Counted from the stretch's first letter, positions 27,248 to 35,587 are shown. The stretch is DNA of 64,000 nucleotides from Carboxylicivirga fragile (GCA_025499625.1 JAFMVD010000011.1:62001-126000); one strand, 5' to 3'. Numbers and translations: made by a program. Notes: a model not told the origin generated them from the sequence alone.

Positions 27248-27640
27248 TTATAGCTGAACCTTAATCTTATCCGCAATTGCAATAAATTCCTCTTGCGAAA
27301 ACTTCAACTTCGGTTTTGAAAAGTTGATGTCGGTTTCGTTTTGAAGCGGGATTAAATGAATGTGTGCATGAGGTACTTCAAGTCCTAATACTGCTATGCC
27401 TACTCTTTTGCAATCAATTACCTTTTTTTGAGCTACCGCAATTTTCTTAGAAAAAACCATCATATCAGCCAATAATGTATCTTCTAAATCAAAAAGATAA
27501 TCTTCTTCTAATTTAGGAATAACCAATGTATGGCCTTCTGACAATGGATTGATATCCAAAAAAGCGAAAAAACGATCGTCTTCGGCTATTTTGTAACAAG
27601 GGATTTCACCATTGATGATACGTGTAAAAATGCTAGGCAT
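27248..27640 (-). CDS. HIT family nucleotide-binding hydrolase
   Basis: A 130-residue histidine-triad protein. The N-terminus MPSIFTRIINGEIPCYKIAEDD and NPLSEGHTLVIPK are standard HIT features. The C-terminal HAHIHLIPL gives the His-phi-His-phi-His triad that forms the nucleotidyl intermediate. Bacterial members of this branch hydrolyse dinucleoside polyphosphates or adenosine 5'-monophosphoramidates; the exact substrate is not determined by sequence. It follows greA by 11 bases on the same strand and is probably cotranscribed. Confidence 0.9.
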   Translation of the reverse strand: MPSIFTRIINGEIPCYKIAEDDRFFAFLDINPLSEGHTLVIPKLEEDYLFDLEDTLLADMMVFSKKIAVAQKKVIDCKRVGIAVLGLEVPHAHIHLIPLQNETDINFSKPKLKFSQEEFIAIADKIKVQL

Positions 27641-27651
27641 AATTGAATGTA

Positions 27652-28125
27652 TTAAATTGAAATATCGATTATTTCAAATGTCATTACACCATTTGGTACA
27701 TTAATCTCAACCTTTTCACCAACTTTCTTGCCAAGTAAACCTTTGGCAATAGGCGTTGATACCGAAAGCTTCATTTCTTTTAAGTTAGCTTCGCTTTCAG
27801 GTACAATGGTGTAAGTCATTGAAGCTCCATTGTTGAGGTTTTTGATTTGCACCTTGTTTAATAACTGTACCTTAGATGTGTCAATTTTTGACTCGTCAAG
27901 GATTCGACTATTGGCAAGGGTGTTTTTAAGTTTAGAAATACGCATCTCTAACAATCCCTGTGCTTCTTTTGCAGCATCATATTCTGCATTTTCCGATAAA
28001 TCACCTTTGTCTCTTGCCTCCGCAATTTGTTTTGAAATTGATGGACGTTCGAAAGTTTCCAACTGGTGAATTTCTTCTTTTAATTTCTTTAAACCTGATT
28101 CGGTTATATATTGAATGTCTGACAT
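27652..28125 (-). CDS. greA: Transcription elongation factor GreA
   Basis: GreA enters the secondary channel of backtracked RNA polymerase and stimulates cleavage of the 3' end of the RNA. The N-terminal coiled coil reads YITESGLKKLKEEIHQLETFERPSISKQIAEARDKGDLSENAEYDAAKEAQ, with the tip residues DLSENAEYDA that reach the active site (a D and E acidic pair). The C-terminal FKBP-like domain ends SPIAKGLLGKKVGEKVEI-like, here STPIAKGLLGKKVGEKVEI. 157 residues is the family length. A ribosome-binding AGGAGG lies eight bases upstream of the start codon. Confidence 0.95.
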   Translation of the reverse strand: MSDIQYITESGLKKLKEEIHQLETFERPSISKQIAEARDKGDLSENAEYDAAKEAQGLLEMRISKLKNTLANSRILDESKIDTSKVQLLNKVQIKNLNNGASMTYTIVPESEANLKEMKLSVSTPIAKGLLGKKVGEKVEINVPNGVMTFEIIDISI

Positions 28126-28286
28126 TTTATTTTTCCTCCTAATTTTATATTTCTAGTATCACCTAAAAAAATAAAAGAATCCCGATTAACTCAGAACTCT
28201 TTCGTGCAAATATACGAAAGATTACATCAACTGCAAACTACGTTAATCGTGAAATGATTTTAAGTGTTTGTTATTAAGTCTATTAC

Positions 28287-28685
28287 TTATTGGTACGGTC
28301 GATTTAGAATTTCTGAATAAATAACCGCTTGTCGTAAGTCTATTTGATCTTGATCGAATTCCTGTTCTTCTTCTTCCTTTGTTTCTATGTCAACCACTTT
28401 AATTGGTTGACGAACCACTTTTTCTCGTTGAGCCTGTTGAAATAGAGGCTGAGTCTTGGGTTTTTCTTTAACTGGCTCTGGTACAGGTTTTGGAGCCTGT
28501 GGTTTAAAAAGTTCCCTCAAGTCATCAATAAAGGGCTCTTCTTCATCCATTGGATCATCCAAAGGGTGCATATTTTCGTTTGGCAATGGTGATGTACGCT
28601 TGTTCTTTTGCGCTTTTCGAAAAGCACTATATGCAACTGCGATTATCATTGCCACAACGTATATAATATCTCCTATGTCTTCCAT
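28287..28685 (-). CDS. Small membrane-anchored protein, unknown
   Basis: A 132-residue protein with one N-terminal hydrophobic segment (IGDIIYVVAMIIAVAYSAF, residues about 4-22) followed by a basic patch RKAQKNKR. A long, Pro-, Glu- and Asp-rich tail follows (DPMDEEEPFIDDLRELFKP, then PKPVPEPVKEKPKTQ) and is probably disordered in the cytoplasm. Such architecture is common in Bacteroidota and is often left as hypothetical. The gap to greA (about 160 bases) contains no clear terminator. Function unknown; a scaffold or adaptor is possible but unsupported. Confidence 0.65.
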   Translation of the reverse strand: MEDIGDIIYVVAMIIAVAYSAFRKAQKNKRTSPLPNENMHPLDDPMDEEEPFIDDLRELFKPQAPKPVPEPVKEKPKTQPLFQQAQREKVVRQPIKVVDIETKEEEEQEFDQDQIDLRQAVIYSEILNRPYQ

Positions 28686-28796
28686 GGTGTTTTTATTTCA
28701 GTTTCTAAATTTAGTGGAGGAGAAATGAAACTCAAAATTAATTGCGGTTTTTTTGAGGATTAACAGTAATTATTTCTTCATTATGCGCATAAAAAA

Positions 28797-28804
28797 TATC
28801 TTTG
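28797..28804 (+). promoter_or_regulatory. Candidate -7 box (TATCTTTG) for the Rieske-like gene
   Basis: TATCTTTG matches TAnnTTTG, 42 bases ahead of the ATG at 28846. TTTC is present at the -33 spacing instead of TTTG. Confidence 0.5.
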
Positions 28805-28845
28805 GCCGTTATATATCCATTAGGTAAAGATAAATAGGAGTAGGT

Positions 28846-29283
28846 ATGAGAAGAATAATAGGGTTTGCTTTCCTTGTGTTTATTAGCTTTGCGTGCAATA
28901 AGGATAATGATGAGATTATTCCTGAGGTTCGTTTTAGTGCGGAAGTTGATTTGGATAATCCGCAATACAATGGCAAAAATCCCTTTATTGTTCGACCGGG
29001 TGGTTTGAACAGAATTGTTGGAATCAATGGCGTTGTTGTTTTTGGTGTAACAAACTCTGAATTTTATGCTTTTGACCTTCTATGTACTCATGAACATGAA
29101 AAAGCTGGATTTTTTTATGTTGAGATGACTGAACCTGGTAGTATCGTTATGAAATGTCCTGAGTGCGAATCGGAATTTAGTGTTGCAGCTGAATATGGAA
29201 GTGTGATACAAGGGCCAGCTAAATGGGCTTTGAAACGTTATCAGACGGATGTGCGAGGATCTACTTTGCGAATCTGGAATTAG
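28846..29283 (+). CDS. Rieske-like lipoprotein with Cys3-His1 ligand set
   Basis: The 145-residue protein starts with a lipoprotein signal (MRRIIGFAFLVFISFAC, lipobox SFAC, Cys17). The mature domain has the Rieske fold pattern: a first cluster loop LLCTHEHEK with Cys80 and His82, and a second loop MKCPECESEF with Cys104 and Cys107. A canonical Rieske site has Cys-x-His and Cys-x2-His; here the second histidine is cysteine. The following GSVIQGPAKWALKRY matches the conserved end of Rieske domains, so the alignment is secure. It probably binds a [2Fe-2S] cluster with altered potential, or may have become structural. No oxygenase or cytochrome partner is nearby. Confidence 0.72.
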   Translation: MRRIIGFAFLVFISFACNKDNDEIIPEVRFSAEVDLDNPQYNGKNPFIVRPGGLNRIVGINGVVVFGVTNSEFYAFDLLCTHEHEKAGFFYVEMTEPGSIVMKCPECESEFSVAAEYGSVIQGPAKWALKRYQTDVRGSTLRIWN

Positions 29284-29467
29284 AACGGTTACAGTTTAAG
29301 CTTAGAGTGCTAGTAAGGAGCGTATCTTTGTTAGAAAGACTATAGGTGGAAAAACTAAAATTCTTTTCATAAGATTATTTGATTCATTGAAAAAACATTA
29401 CACTTGTAAGTGTTAATATATATTTAATTGTCTTAGTGTTGTAGATTAACCAACACAAACCTAACTT

Positions 29468-30280
29468 ATGAAATATTTTAATTTTTGTCTATTCACCGTT
29501 ATAGCATTATCATTCTTTACTTCTATTGTCTCAGCACAAGACAAATTAATAAAAAGTAATAATGACACTATTCAGTGTTTAATTAAAGAGATTGGCGATT
29601 TAGAGATTAAGTACAGTGACCCAAAGATTAGTGATACCATTATTTTCGGCATTGATAAGGCTGATGTTTCTGAGGTAATACTTGCCAATGGAAATATATT
29701 GACATTTTCAAAGGCCATACTTAATCCGGAGAATTATGTGGATAATCACAAAAACATTATTAAAACCAATTTCTTATCGCCGTTATTTAATAGCGTGAAG
29801 TTTACCTATGAACGGAGTATTAAACCTGGGGGAAGTATAGAAGCAACTGTAGGAATAATAGGTGTAGGTAATGACGCTTATGATGCGGACGAACAAGGAG
29901 CTTTTATTAAGCTTGGCTACAAGTTCATCAAGAGTCCTGATTATTATTTGCGTGGTCAACGTTACGCACACATTCTTAAAGGTGCTTATATTAGGCCAGA
30001 GCTTGCATTTTCGTATTATTCATATGATTACGAATCTTATTATTACTATAGCTACTCCTATTCAAAGGAACGAAAGACCAATGCAATGTTTGGTATCCTG
30101 TTAAACTTTGGTAAGCAATGGGTGATTGATAATGGATTTGTTGTTGATACTTTCGTTGGTGTGGGTTATGGTTTTGGAAATAGTAATGATGACTTTACTT
30201 CCCATAAAGCCTTTCTGGGTGGAGTAGATGATTTTCCTCTGGCCATTTCAGGGGGGGTAAGAGTTGGTTGGTGTTTTTAA
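29468..30280 (+). CDS. Outer-membrane beta-barrel protein with Tyr-rich segment
   Basis: The 270-residue product begins MKYFNFCLFTVIALSFFTSIVSAQ, a signal peptide. Residues about 25-95 form a small globular domain (NDTIQCLIKEIGDLEIKY, DKADVSEVILANG) of the type fused to barrels in this phylum. From residue 105 the sequence alternates as membrane strands (SVKFTYERSI, SIEATVGIIGVG, FIKLGYKFI), ending GGVRVGWCF. Residues 182-199 are nearly all Tyr and Ser, probably an extracellular loop or turn. It has the same general type of domain order as the barrel protein at 6693. Function unknown. Confidence 0.75.
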   Translation: MKYFNFCLFTVIALSFFTSIVSAQDKLIKSNNDTIQCLIKEIGDLEIKYSDPKISDTIIFGIDKADVSEVILANGNILTFSKAILNPENYVDNHKNIIKTNFLSPLFNSVKFTYERSIKPGGSIEATVGIIGVGNDAYDADEQGAFIKLGYKFIKSPDYYLRGQRYAHILKGAYIRPELAFSYYSYDYESYYYYSYSYSKERKTNAMFGILLNFGKQWVIDNGFVVDTFVGVGYGFGNSNDDFTSHKAFLGGVDDFPLAISGGVRVGWCF

Positions 30281-30304
30281 AAGAATCAATTTGATACAAA
30301 AAAT

Positions 30305-30340
30305 AAGAGCCGTTCATTTTTTTTGAACGGCTCTTTCTTA
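30305..30340. terminator. Bidirectional terminator, 12-bp stem
   Basis: AAGAGCCGTTCA pairs with TGAACGGCTCTT around seven T. It serves the convergent barrel-protein gene and ahcY. Confidence 0.85.
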
Positions 30341-30353
30341 TTTATTTTTACTG

Positions 30354-31778
30354 TTAGTACCTATAATGTTCTGGCTTATATGGACCATCGGCATTAATGC
30401 CAATGTATTCAGCTTGTTCGTCAGTTAAGCGTGTCAATTTCACACCTAGCTTACCCAAATGCAAGCGAGCTACTTCTTCATCTAAATGCTTAGGAAGTGT
30501 ATATACCCCAACTTTGTAATCGTTGTTCCATAACTCAAGTTGAGCCAAAGTTTGGTTAGTAAATGAGTTACTCATTACAAAACTTGGGTGACCAGTTGCA
30601 TTTCCAAGGTTAACTAAACGACCTCTTGATAATAAAATAATGCTGTTGCCATTAGGAAAACGGAATTGATCAACTTGTGGTTTAATGTTGATTTCCTGTA
30701 TGCCAGGGAATGTTTCTAGTTTCTCAACTTGAATTTCATTGTCGAAATGACCAATGTTACAAACAATGGTTTGATCTTTCATGGCTTCCATGTGTTCAAT
30801 AGTGATCACATCTTTATTACCTGTAGTGGTAACCACAATATCAGCTTCACACAAAGCATCTTCCACGGTGCTAACTTCATAACCTTCCATAGCCGCTTGA
30901 AGTGCACAGATAGGATCAATTTCGGTAACGATAACACGAGCACCAAAACCACGCATACTTTGCGCACATCCTTTACCCACATCACCATAACCACAGATAA
31001 GCGCTGTTTTACCAGCAACCATTACGTCAGTGCCACGCTTGATACCATCGGCCAAACTTTCGCGGCATCCGTATAAGTTATCAAATTTCGATTTTGTTAC
31101 GGAGTCGTTAACATTGATAGCAGGGAATAATAATTCACCCTTTTCCATCATTTGGTATAAACGGTGAACACCGGTTGTCGTCTCTTCACTAACCCCTTTA
31201 ATTCCTTTGGCAACATTTGCCCAGCGGTTTGGGTCTGCTTCGAAAGTACGCTTAACCAAAGCAATTAATTCGCGGAAATCTTCGCCCTCAGCACTGTAAT
31301 CATCATCCAGAAAAGATGCATCTTTTAGAGCCTCTGCTCCTTTATGTATCATTAAGGTAGCGTCGCCACCATCATCTACAATCAAATCAGGTCCTAAACC
31401 ATTACCAAAGTCAAGTGCGCGTTCGGTACACCACCAGTATTCAGCCAGTGTTTCACCTTTCCATGCAAATACAGGAACTCCGGCTTTTGCAATGGCAGCA
31501 GCAGCATGATCTTGCGTACTGTAAATATTACAACTACACCAACGCACATCAGCGCCCAGGTCAACTAATGTCTCGATCAAAACAGCGGTTTGAATAGTCA
31601 TGTGAAGCGATCCCATAACGCGAGCACCTTTCAATGGCTTATTCTGTCCATGCTTTTCACGAAGCGCCATTAAACCTGGCATCTCTTTTTCCGCAATATC
31701 AATCTCTTTTCTACCGTAATCGGCCTGACTAAGGTCTGCAACCTTGTAGTCTGCTGTATTATTCAATAAATCTGCCAT
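30354..31778 (-). CDS. ahcY: S-adenosylhomocysteine hydrolase
   Basis: AhcY splits S-adenosylhomocysteine into adenosine and homocysteine, removing the inhibitor of methyltransferases; it holds tightly bound NAD+. Seen: [16 protein letters not shown], the substrate segment [24 protein letters not shown], the Rossmann motif [27 protein letters not shown] and the C-terminal YRY tail whose lysine and tyrosine reach the partner's cofactor. 474 residues is the long bacterial type. The start at 31778 ([16 protein letters not shown]) is conventional. It is a single gene between the terminator and ribF, with TATTTTTG (31801-31808, minus) as its likely promoter box. Confidence 0.95.
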   Translation of the reverse strand: MADLLNNTADYKVADLSQADYGRKEIDIAEKEMPGLMALREKHGQNKPLKGARVMGSLHMTIQTAVLIETLVDLGADVRWCSCNIYSTQDHAAAAIAKAGVPVFAWKGETLAEYWWCTERALDFGNGLGPDLIVDDGGDATLMIHKGAEALKDASFLDDDYSAEGEDFRELIALVKRTFEADPNRWANVAKGIKGVSEETTTGVHRLYQMMEKGELLFPAINVNDSVTKSKFDNLYGCRESLADGIKRGTDVMVAGKTALICGYGDVGKGCAQSMRGFGARVIVTEIDPICALQAAMEGYEVSTVEDALCEADIVVTTTGNKDVITIEHMEAMKDQTIVCNIGHFDNEIQVEKLETFPGIQEINIKPQVDQFRFPNGNSIILLSRGRLVNLGNATGHPSFVMSNSFTNQTLAQLELWNNDYKVGVYTLPKHLDEEVARLHLGKLGVKLTRLTDEQAEYIGINADGPYKPEHYRY

Positions 31779-31831
31779 TGTTATTTTTTATTTTGGACTG
31801 CAAAAATAGTTAATTATTATGAAGGATGAAA

Positions 31832-32782
31832 CTATTCACCCTTAGGCAAATAATTACAAACAACCGACCGTATCATACGCTCATCTTTTTGCAATTGTTG
31901 CATTAAAGCGTCTACGTTTTCAAATTTCATTTCTTCTCTCACTCTCTCAATGAATTCCACTTGTACTTCTTCGGAGTATATATCGCGGTTGAAGTCAAAA
32001 ATATGCACTTCGAGTGAGCGGTGATCTACATTGTGATTAACAGTGGGGCGATAACCAATGTTTAACATGCCTCCAAAAAGTTTGCCTTCAACCCGAACTA
32101 AACAGGCATATACACCATCAGGAGGGATTAATTTATGCGATTCATTTACTTCGATATTAGCTGTTGGGTAACCTATTCGCCTCCCCAATTGCTGCCCGCC
32201 TACAACTCTTCCGCTTACCAAAAAATGATAACCAAGAATGGTGTTTGCGTTTGTAATATCTCCATTACTTAAATAATTACGGATGTCGGAAGAACTAGTT
32301 TTAAGCCCATTGGTTAGAACTGCTTCAACTTGTGAAATGGAAAAGTTGTATGTTTTTGCGAAATCTTCATATTCGCTGAAACTGTGTTGACGACCTTTCC
32401 CAAAGCGATGATTAAATCCGACTAGTAGGTGTTTGATATTTATTTGTTTGACCAAGAAGTCAGTGATAAACTCTTCGGATGTAAGGTTGGCTAATTCTTT
32501 AGTGAAAGGAATGAGTAGTAAATGGTCGATGCCCAATTGGCTGAACAAAATGGTGCGTTCTTCGGGTGACGTCAGAAAACGTAGTGCTTCCTTATCTTGA
32601 TTCAGCACCATGCGAGGATGTGGCCAAAAGGTGATGACAACAGATTCGCCATTGAGTTGCTGAGCTTTACCAATAAGTTGTTTTAACAATTCGCGATGAC
32701 CTGAATGCACACCATCAAACATGCCTATTGTTACAGCAGGGTTATGAGCTTTGAATGTTGATAAATCTGAATGAACCTTCAC
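31832..32782 (-). CDS. ribF: Bifunctional riboflavin kinase / FAD synthetase
   Basis: RibF phosphorylates riboflavin to FMN and adenylates FMN to FAD. The N-terminal nucleotidyltransferase domain has TIGMFDGVHSGHRELLKQL and, later, NHRFGKGR. The C-terminal kinase domain has VVGGQQLGRRIGYPTANI, GVYACLVRVEG and LEVHIFDFNRDIY. 316 residues is the usual length. No riboswitch fold was seen upstream; the 5' region is very short, with TATTTTTG on the minus strand at 32797-32804, giving an almost leaderless transcript. Independent of ahcY, 53 bases away. Confidence 0.94.
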   Translation of the reverse strand: MKVHSDLSTFKAHNPAVTIGMFDGVHSGHRELLKQLIGKAQQLNGESVVITFWPHPRMVLNQDKEALRFLTSPEERTILFSQLGIDHLLLIPFTKELANLTSEEFITDFLVKQINIKHLLVGFNHRFGKGRQHSFSEYEDFAKTYNFSISQVEAVLTNGLKTSSSDIRNYLSNGDITNANTILGYHFLVSGRVVGGQQLGRRIGYPTANIEVNESHKLIPPDGVYACLVRVEGKLFGGMLNIGYRPTVNHNVDHRSLEVHIFDFNRDIYSEEVQVEFIERVREEMKFENVDALMQQLQKDERMIRSVVCNYLPKGE

Positions 32783-32796
32783 CTTTTAATTTTCAA

Positions 32797-32804
32797 CAAA
32801 AATA
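32797..32804 (-). promoter_or_regulatory. Candidate ribF -7 box (TATTTTTG)
   Basis: Reads TATTTTTG on the minus strand, matching TAnnTTTG, about 15 bases upstream of the ribF start codon. No TTTG is at the -33 position. Confidence 0.35.
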
Positions 32805-32871
32805 GGAAAAAGGAGTAAGTAATACCAATTAGATAGTGAATGGCCGGGGAAATTGGTTTTTAATAAAAAGT

Positions 32872-32983
32872 TGAATCCCTTTAGGATTCATTATCCACAT
32901 CATTAATGAACCCCGAATTTCATTCGAGGCTATTCAAATTAAACCACATTCGTGGTTTTTTATGAAGGAATCCTGAAAGGATT
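32872..32983. repeat. REP-like cluster of four small hairpins
   Basis: Four short stem-loops follow one another: TGAATCC/GGATTCA (32872-32890), CCCCGAAT/ATTCGAGG (32911-32929, one mismatch), AAACCAC/GTGGTTT (32941-32958, then a T-run) and AATCC/GGATT (32969-32983). The first and last share the GAATCC word. Alternating palindromes of this kind are typical of REP elements mobilised by RAYT (IS200-like) transposases, which in Bacteroidota can be encoded elsewhere in the genome. No transposase gene is present here. Confidence 0.5.
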
Positions 32984-33062
32984 TAGATGTCTGTTTTTTT
33001 GTGCTTGACTTTTATTTTGGCATCACTTTTGCTTTATACCAACTACCTAAAACTAAATTGTA

Positions 33063-33203
33063 ATGAGAAAGTATTTAATGGAAAGTAAGCGAATGACTTT
33101 TATCTGGAACCGGATAAGACGAGTTGAATTTCCATTGATTATACTTACCTATCAGTTGATCGTCTTGTTAATTTCAGTTGTTTGGTTAGTTAGTAGGTAT
33201 TAA
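33063..33203 (+). CDS. Candidate small membrane protein (46 aa)
   Basis: An open frame from ATG at 33063 to TAA at 33203 encodes 46 residues. The first third is basic (MRKYLMESKR, then WNRIRRVEFP); residues about 23-43 are hydrophobic (PLIILTYQLIVLLISVVWLV), a likely single transmembrane helix with the positive N-terminal side inside. A strong rho-independent terminator follows 31 bases after the stop, which supports transcription of a real short unit. No consensus promoter or ribosome site is obvious. No family is recognised; it could be a chance ORF, or part of a regulatory RNA. Confidence 0.4.
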   Translation: MRKYLMESKRMTFIWNRIRRVEFPLIILTYQLIVLLISVVWLVSRY

Positions 33204-33234
33204 AAAGTTAGTAATTCTTATATTTGAATGAAGA

Positions 33235-33277
33235 AATCCCGATTGGATCGAGGGCAAGTATCCAATCGGGATTTTTG
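33235..33277 (+). terminator. Rho-independent terminator, 14-bp perfect stem
   Basis: AATCCCGATTGGAT (33235-33248) pairs perfectly with ATCCAATCGGGATT (33260-33273) over an 11-base loop and is followed by a T-run. No annotated gene lies immediately upstream except the small ORF at 33063. Confidence 0.85.
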
Positions 33278-33282
33278 TGTTT

Positions 33283-33327
33283 ATACCATTTGTATTCCAA
33301 AATGATTGATAAAGTATTTTGCTAATT
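33283..33327. repeat. Dispersed hairpin repeat, copy A
   Basis: Begins ATACCATTTGTATTCC, then AAAATGATTGATAAAGTATTTTG and GCTAATT. It is closely related to copies at 33630 and 43053. The AAAATGATT core is a degraded hairpin here. It directly abuts the first unit of the 21-bp array. Confidence 0.7.
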
Positions 33328-33621
33328 ACATACAACGGCAACCATCTTACAAACGCGTCTGTCAGACTTACATATAATGCTGCCTGACTTACATAGCCTG
33401 CTGGTATTAATACATACAATGCTGGCACTTTTGCATACTCCTCTGTTACGATTACATACCATGCTGACTGCCTTACTTAGTCGGCTGACATTGAAACATA
33501 CACCGCACACACCTTTACATACCCTTCTATCCGCCTTACATACTTAGCTTCCTACCTTACATTGCGAACCGACATTGAAACATACAGCTCTGTCAACACT
33601 GCATACTACTTCACCATTAAT
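33328..33621. repeat. Array of fourteen degenerate 21-bp units, no indels
   Basis: Every 21 bases the motif ACATAC recurs at the same phase, with variable middle (core GCTG or CTCTG at positions 10-13) and usually CTT or ATT at the end. Unit starts are 33328, 33349, 33370, 33391, 33412, 33433, 33454, 33475, 33496, 33517, 33538, 33559, 33580 and 33601, all exact 21-base steps. Units 8 and 12 share a 14-base stretch (GACATTGAAACATA). Read on the minus strand, each unit is seven codons with pattern x-x-x-S/R-x-V-C, interrupted by a stop in unit 11. It is not a CRISPR, because there are no separate conserved repeats and spacers. Nature unknown. Confidence 0.85.
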
Positions 33622-33629
33622 ACCATATA

Positions 33630-33681
33630 ATACCAATTGTATTCCCAAATGATTGTTAAATCATTTTATTAATTACAATGG
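33630..33681. repeat. Dispersed hairpin repeat, copy B
   Basis: Starts ATACCAATTGTATTCCC, then AAATGATT-GTTA-AATCATTTT, an eight-base inverted repeat, and ends AATTACAATGG. It lies in the same orientation as copies A and C, immediately after the 21-bp array. Confidence 0.7.
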
Positions 33682-33702
33682 TTGTGTATCGATATCATAC
33701 TA

Positions 33703-35568
33703 TTATTTCTTTATCTCAAGTAAAAGGAATGAACGTGCATCAATGCTAAGTTCATCTTGTTTAAGATTAATAGTTTTGTCGGTCATTACATTTATGGCTT
33801 CTGTAGCATCACCAAGTACTTCATTTTTAAAATTGCTTAATGACAGATTTTTTGCCTCAGAATTCTTATTCATTACCAACATTACAATGCTGTCGTCGTT
33901 ATATCTAAACAAAGTGTAGATGCCTGATTGTTTTGCTGGTGCAAAATGTTTTAGTTCACCATTGTGAATGGCTGTATTGCTTTTGCGCCAGTTGAATAAC
34001 TTCTTAAGCAAAGCTTGTGCTTCTTTTTGATCAGCACTTAAGCCCTCACCAGTAAAGGCATTTATTTCATCACCTTCCCAGCCTCCAGGAAAATCACCAC
34101 GTATTTCACCATGAGAATCACTATTAGGGTTAGTCATTAGAATCTCGGTACCATAGTATATTTGAGGTATTCCACGGGTAACTGTTAGGTAGGCCATTCC
34201 CATTTTAAATAAGTCAAAATCCTCATTTATTTGAGTATAGAAGCGACTCATGTCGTGATTGTCGGGAAAGGTAACCAGTTGCATCGGGTCAGCATACAAA
34301 TGATCGTTGGCCAGAGTTCCGTATAGTTTTATAAGACCTTGTCCCCAATGACTATCATCTTCATTAAGCCCTTTAATCAATGCTTCCTGAAGTGGGAAAT
34401 CAAAAATGCCTGGCATGTACGAGATGTATCCATCATGGTTAATTTTCCCTTTTTGCCAATATGATACGATGGATGGATTTGTTGACCACTCTTCTCCAAC
34501 AATATTGAAATTAGGATACTCCTTCATTACACGACGCGTCCATTCCGACATAAATTCTTTATCAGGATAAGGATAGGTATCCATTCTTATTCCGCCCAGA
34601 TTGGCGTATTCAACCCACCAAATAGTATTGTAAATTAAATAGTCGGCTAATAATGGATTGCGTTGATTTAAGTCAGGCATGGTTTCGACGAACCAACCAT
34701 CGCTGTGCATTTTTTTATCGTAGTCAGATGCGTAAGGATCCATATTTGTTTCACGAACATGTGTTGTGGGCTGCCATCCATCCTGAAAATTCAACCAGTC
34801 GTTGCAAGGCAAATCTTCCATCCACCAATGTTCTGAACCACAATGATTCAAAATCATGTCGATGATTAATTTGATGCCTCGTTCCTCTGCTTTTTCTGAT
34901 AATCTCAGATAATCTTCGTTGCTCCCGTAGCGAGCATCAGTTTCGTAAAAGTCAGTAATGGCATATCCGTGATACGATGTGCTTGTCATGTTATTTTCCA
35001 TAACAGGATTGAGCCAAAGTGCTGTGTAGCCCATGTCATCCAAATAATCCAGATTGTTGATAATTCCATCTAAATCGCCACCGTGTCGCCCATTAAGATC
35101 AGCTCTATTAGACTGCTCGGTCATGCCAGCTACGTTGTCGTTATCAGGGTTGCCATTGGCAAAACGATCAGGTGTAATAAGGCACATCACATCCGAAGCA
35201 TCATAACCTTGACGGGCCGCCGATCCTTCTTTACGTGCTTTTAGTTCATAGGTGTATGAAAGTACCTTTTTTCCTTTTCTGTTAAAAGTAATGTCGAAAG
35301 TGCCAGGTTTTACAGATTTATCAATGTTTAAATAAAGGAAAAGGTAGTTTGGCGATTCAACCAGAGTGCTTCTTTCGATACTAACACCTGGGTAATCTAT
35401 GCTCGGGCGAAGGTCAGAGATATTTGGGCCATAAGCCATGATTTGAAGTTCTGAATTCTCCATTCCTGCCCACCAAAAAGCGGGTTCCAATCGATCAATT
35501 TTGTATTTGGCATCAATCGTTGCATTTAATGCCAGTGTCATAATGAGAATACTTATTATCTTCTTCAT
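33703..35568 (-). CDS. Secreted alpha-amylase family protein, GH13 (neopullulanase-like)
   Basis: 621 residues with signal peptide MKKIISILIMTLALNATIDA. Residues 25-115 are an N-terminal beta-sandwich as in cyclomaltodextrinases/neopullulanases. The barrel follows with DRFANGNPDN, the catalytic nucleophile Asp330 in GGIRMD, the acid/base Glu359 in IVGEEW and Asp439 in FPDNHD. A C-terminal beta-domain closes the protein, with SIVMLVMNKNS. It would hydrolyse alpha-1,4 (and perhaps 1,6) glucans in periplasm or at the surface. It is the second gene after the esterase on the minus strand, 19 bases downstream of it, and ends only 20 bases from the repeat copy B. Confidence 0.92.
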   Translation of the reverse strand: MKKIISILIMTLALNATIDAKYKIDRLEPAFWWAGMENSELQIMAYGPNISDLRPSIDYPGVSIERSTLVESPNYLFLYLNIDKSVKPGTFDITFNRKGKKVLSYTYELKARKEGSAARQGYDASDVMCLITPDRFANGNPDNDNVAGMTEQSNRADLNGRHGGDLDGIINNLDYLDDMGYTALWLNPVMENNMTSTSYHGYAITDFYETDARYGSNEDYLRLSEKAEERGIKLIIDMILNHCGSEHWWMEDLPCNDWLNFQDGWQPTTHVRETNMDPYASDYDKKMHSDGWFVETMPDLNQRNPLLADYLIYNTIWWVEYANLGGIRMDTYPYPDKEFMSEWTRRVMKEYPNFNIVGEEWSTNPSIVSYWQKGKINHDGYISYMPGIFDFPLQEALIKGLNEDDSHWGQGLIKLYGTLANDHLYADPMQLVTFPDNHDMSRFYTQINEDFDLFKMGMAYLTVTRGIPQIYYGTEILMTNPNSDSHGEIRGDFPGGWEGDEINAFTGEGLSADQKEAQALLKKLFNWRKSNTAIHNGELKHFAPAKQSGIYTLFRYNDDSIVMLVMNKNSEAKNLSLSNFKNEVLGDATEAINVMTDKTINLKQDELSIDARSFLLLEIKK

Positions 35569-35587
35569 ATTGAATGTGTTTGTATGT

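Noticed and set aside
33186-33510. Minus-strand frames through the 21-bp array that look like heptapeptide-repeat proteins
   Set aside because: Two different frames are open by virtue of the periodicity and one stop lies in unit 11; no ribosome site, and the register is conserved at DNA level regardless of frame. Left as repeat, not a gene.
33328-33621. CRISPR array
   Set aside because: Units are contiguous 21-mers with no fixed repeat separated by unique spacers, and no cas genes are present.
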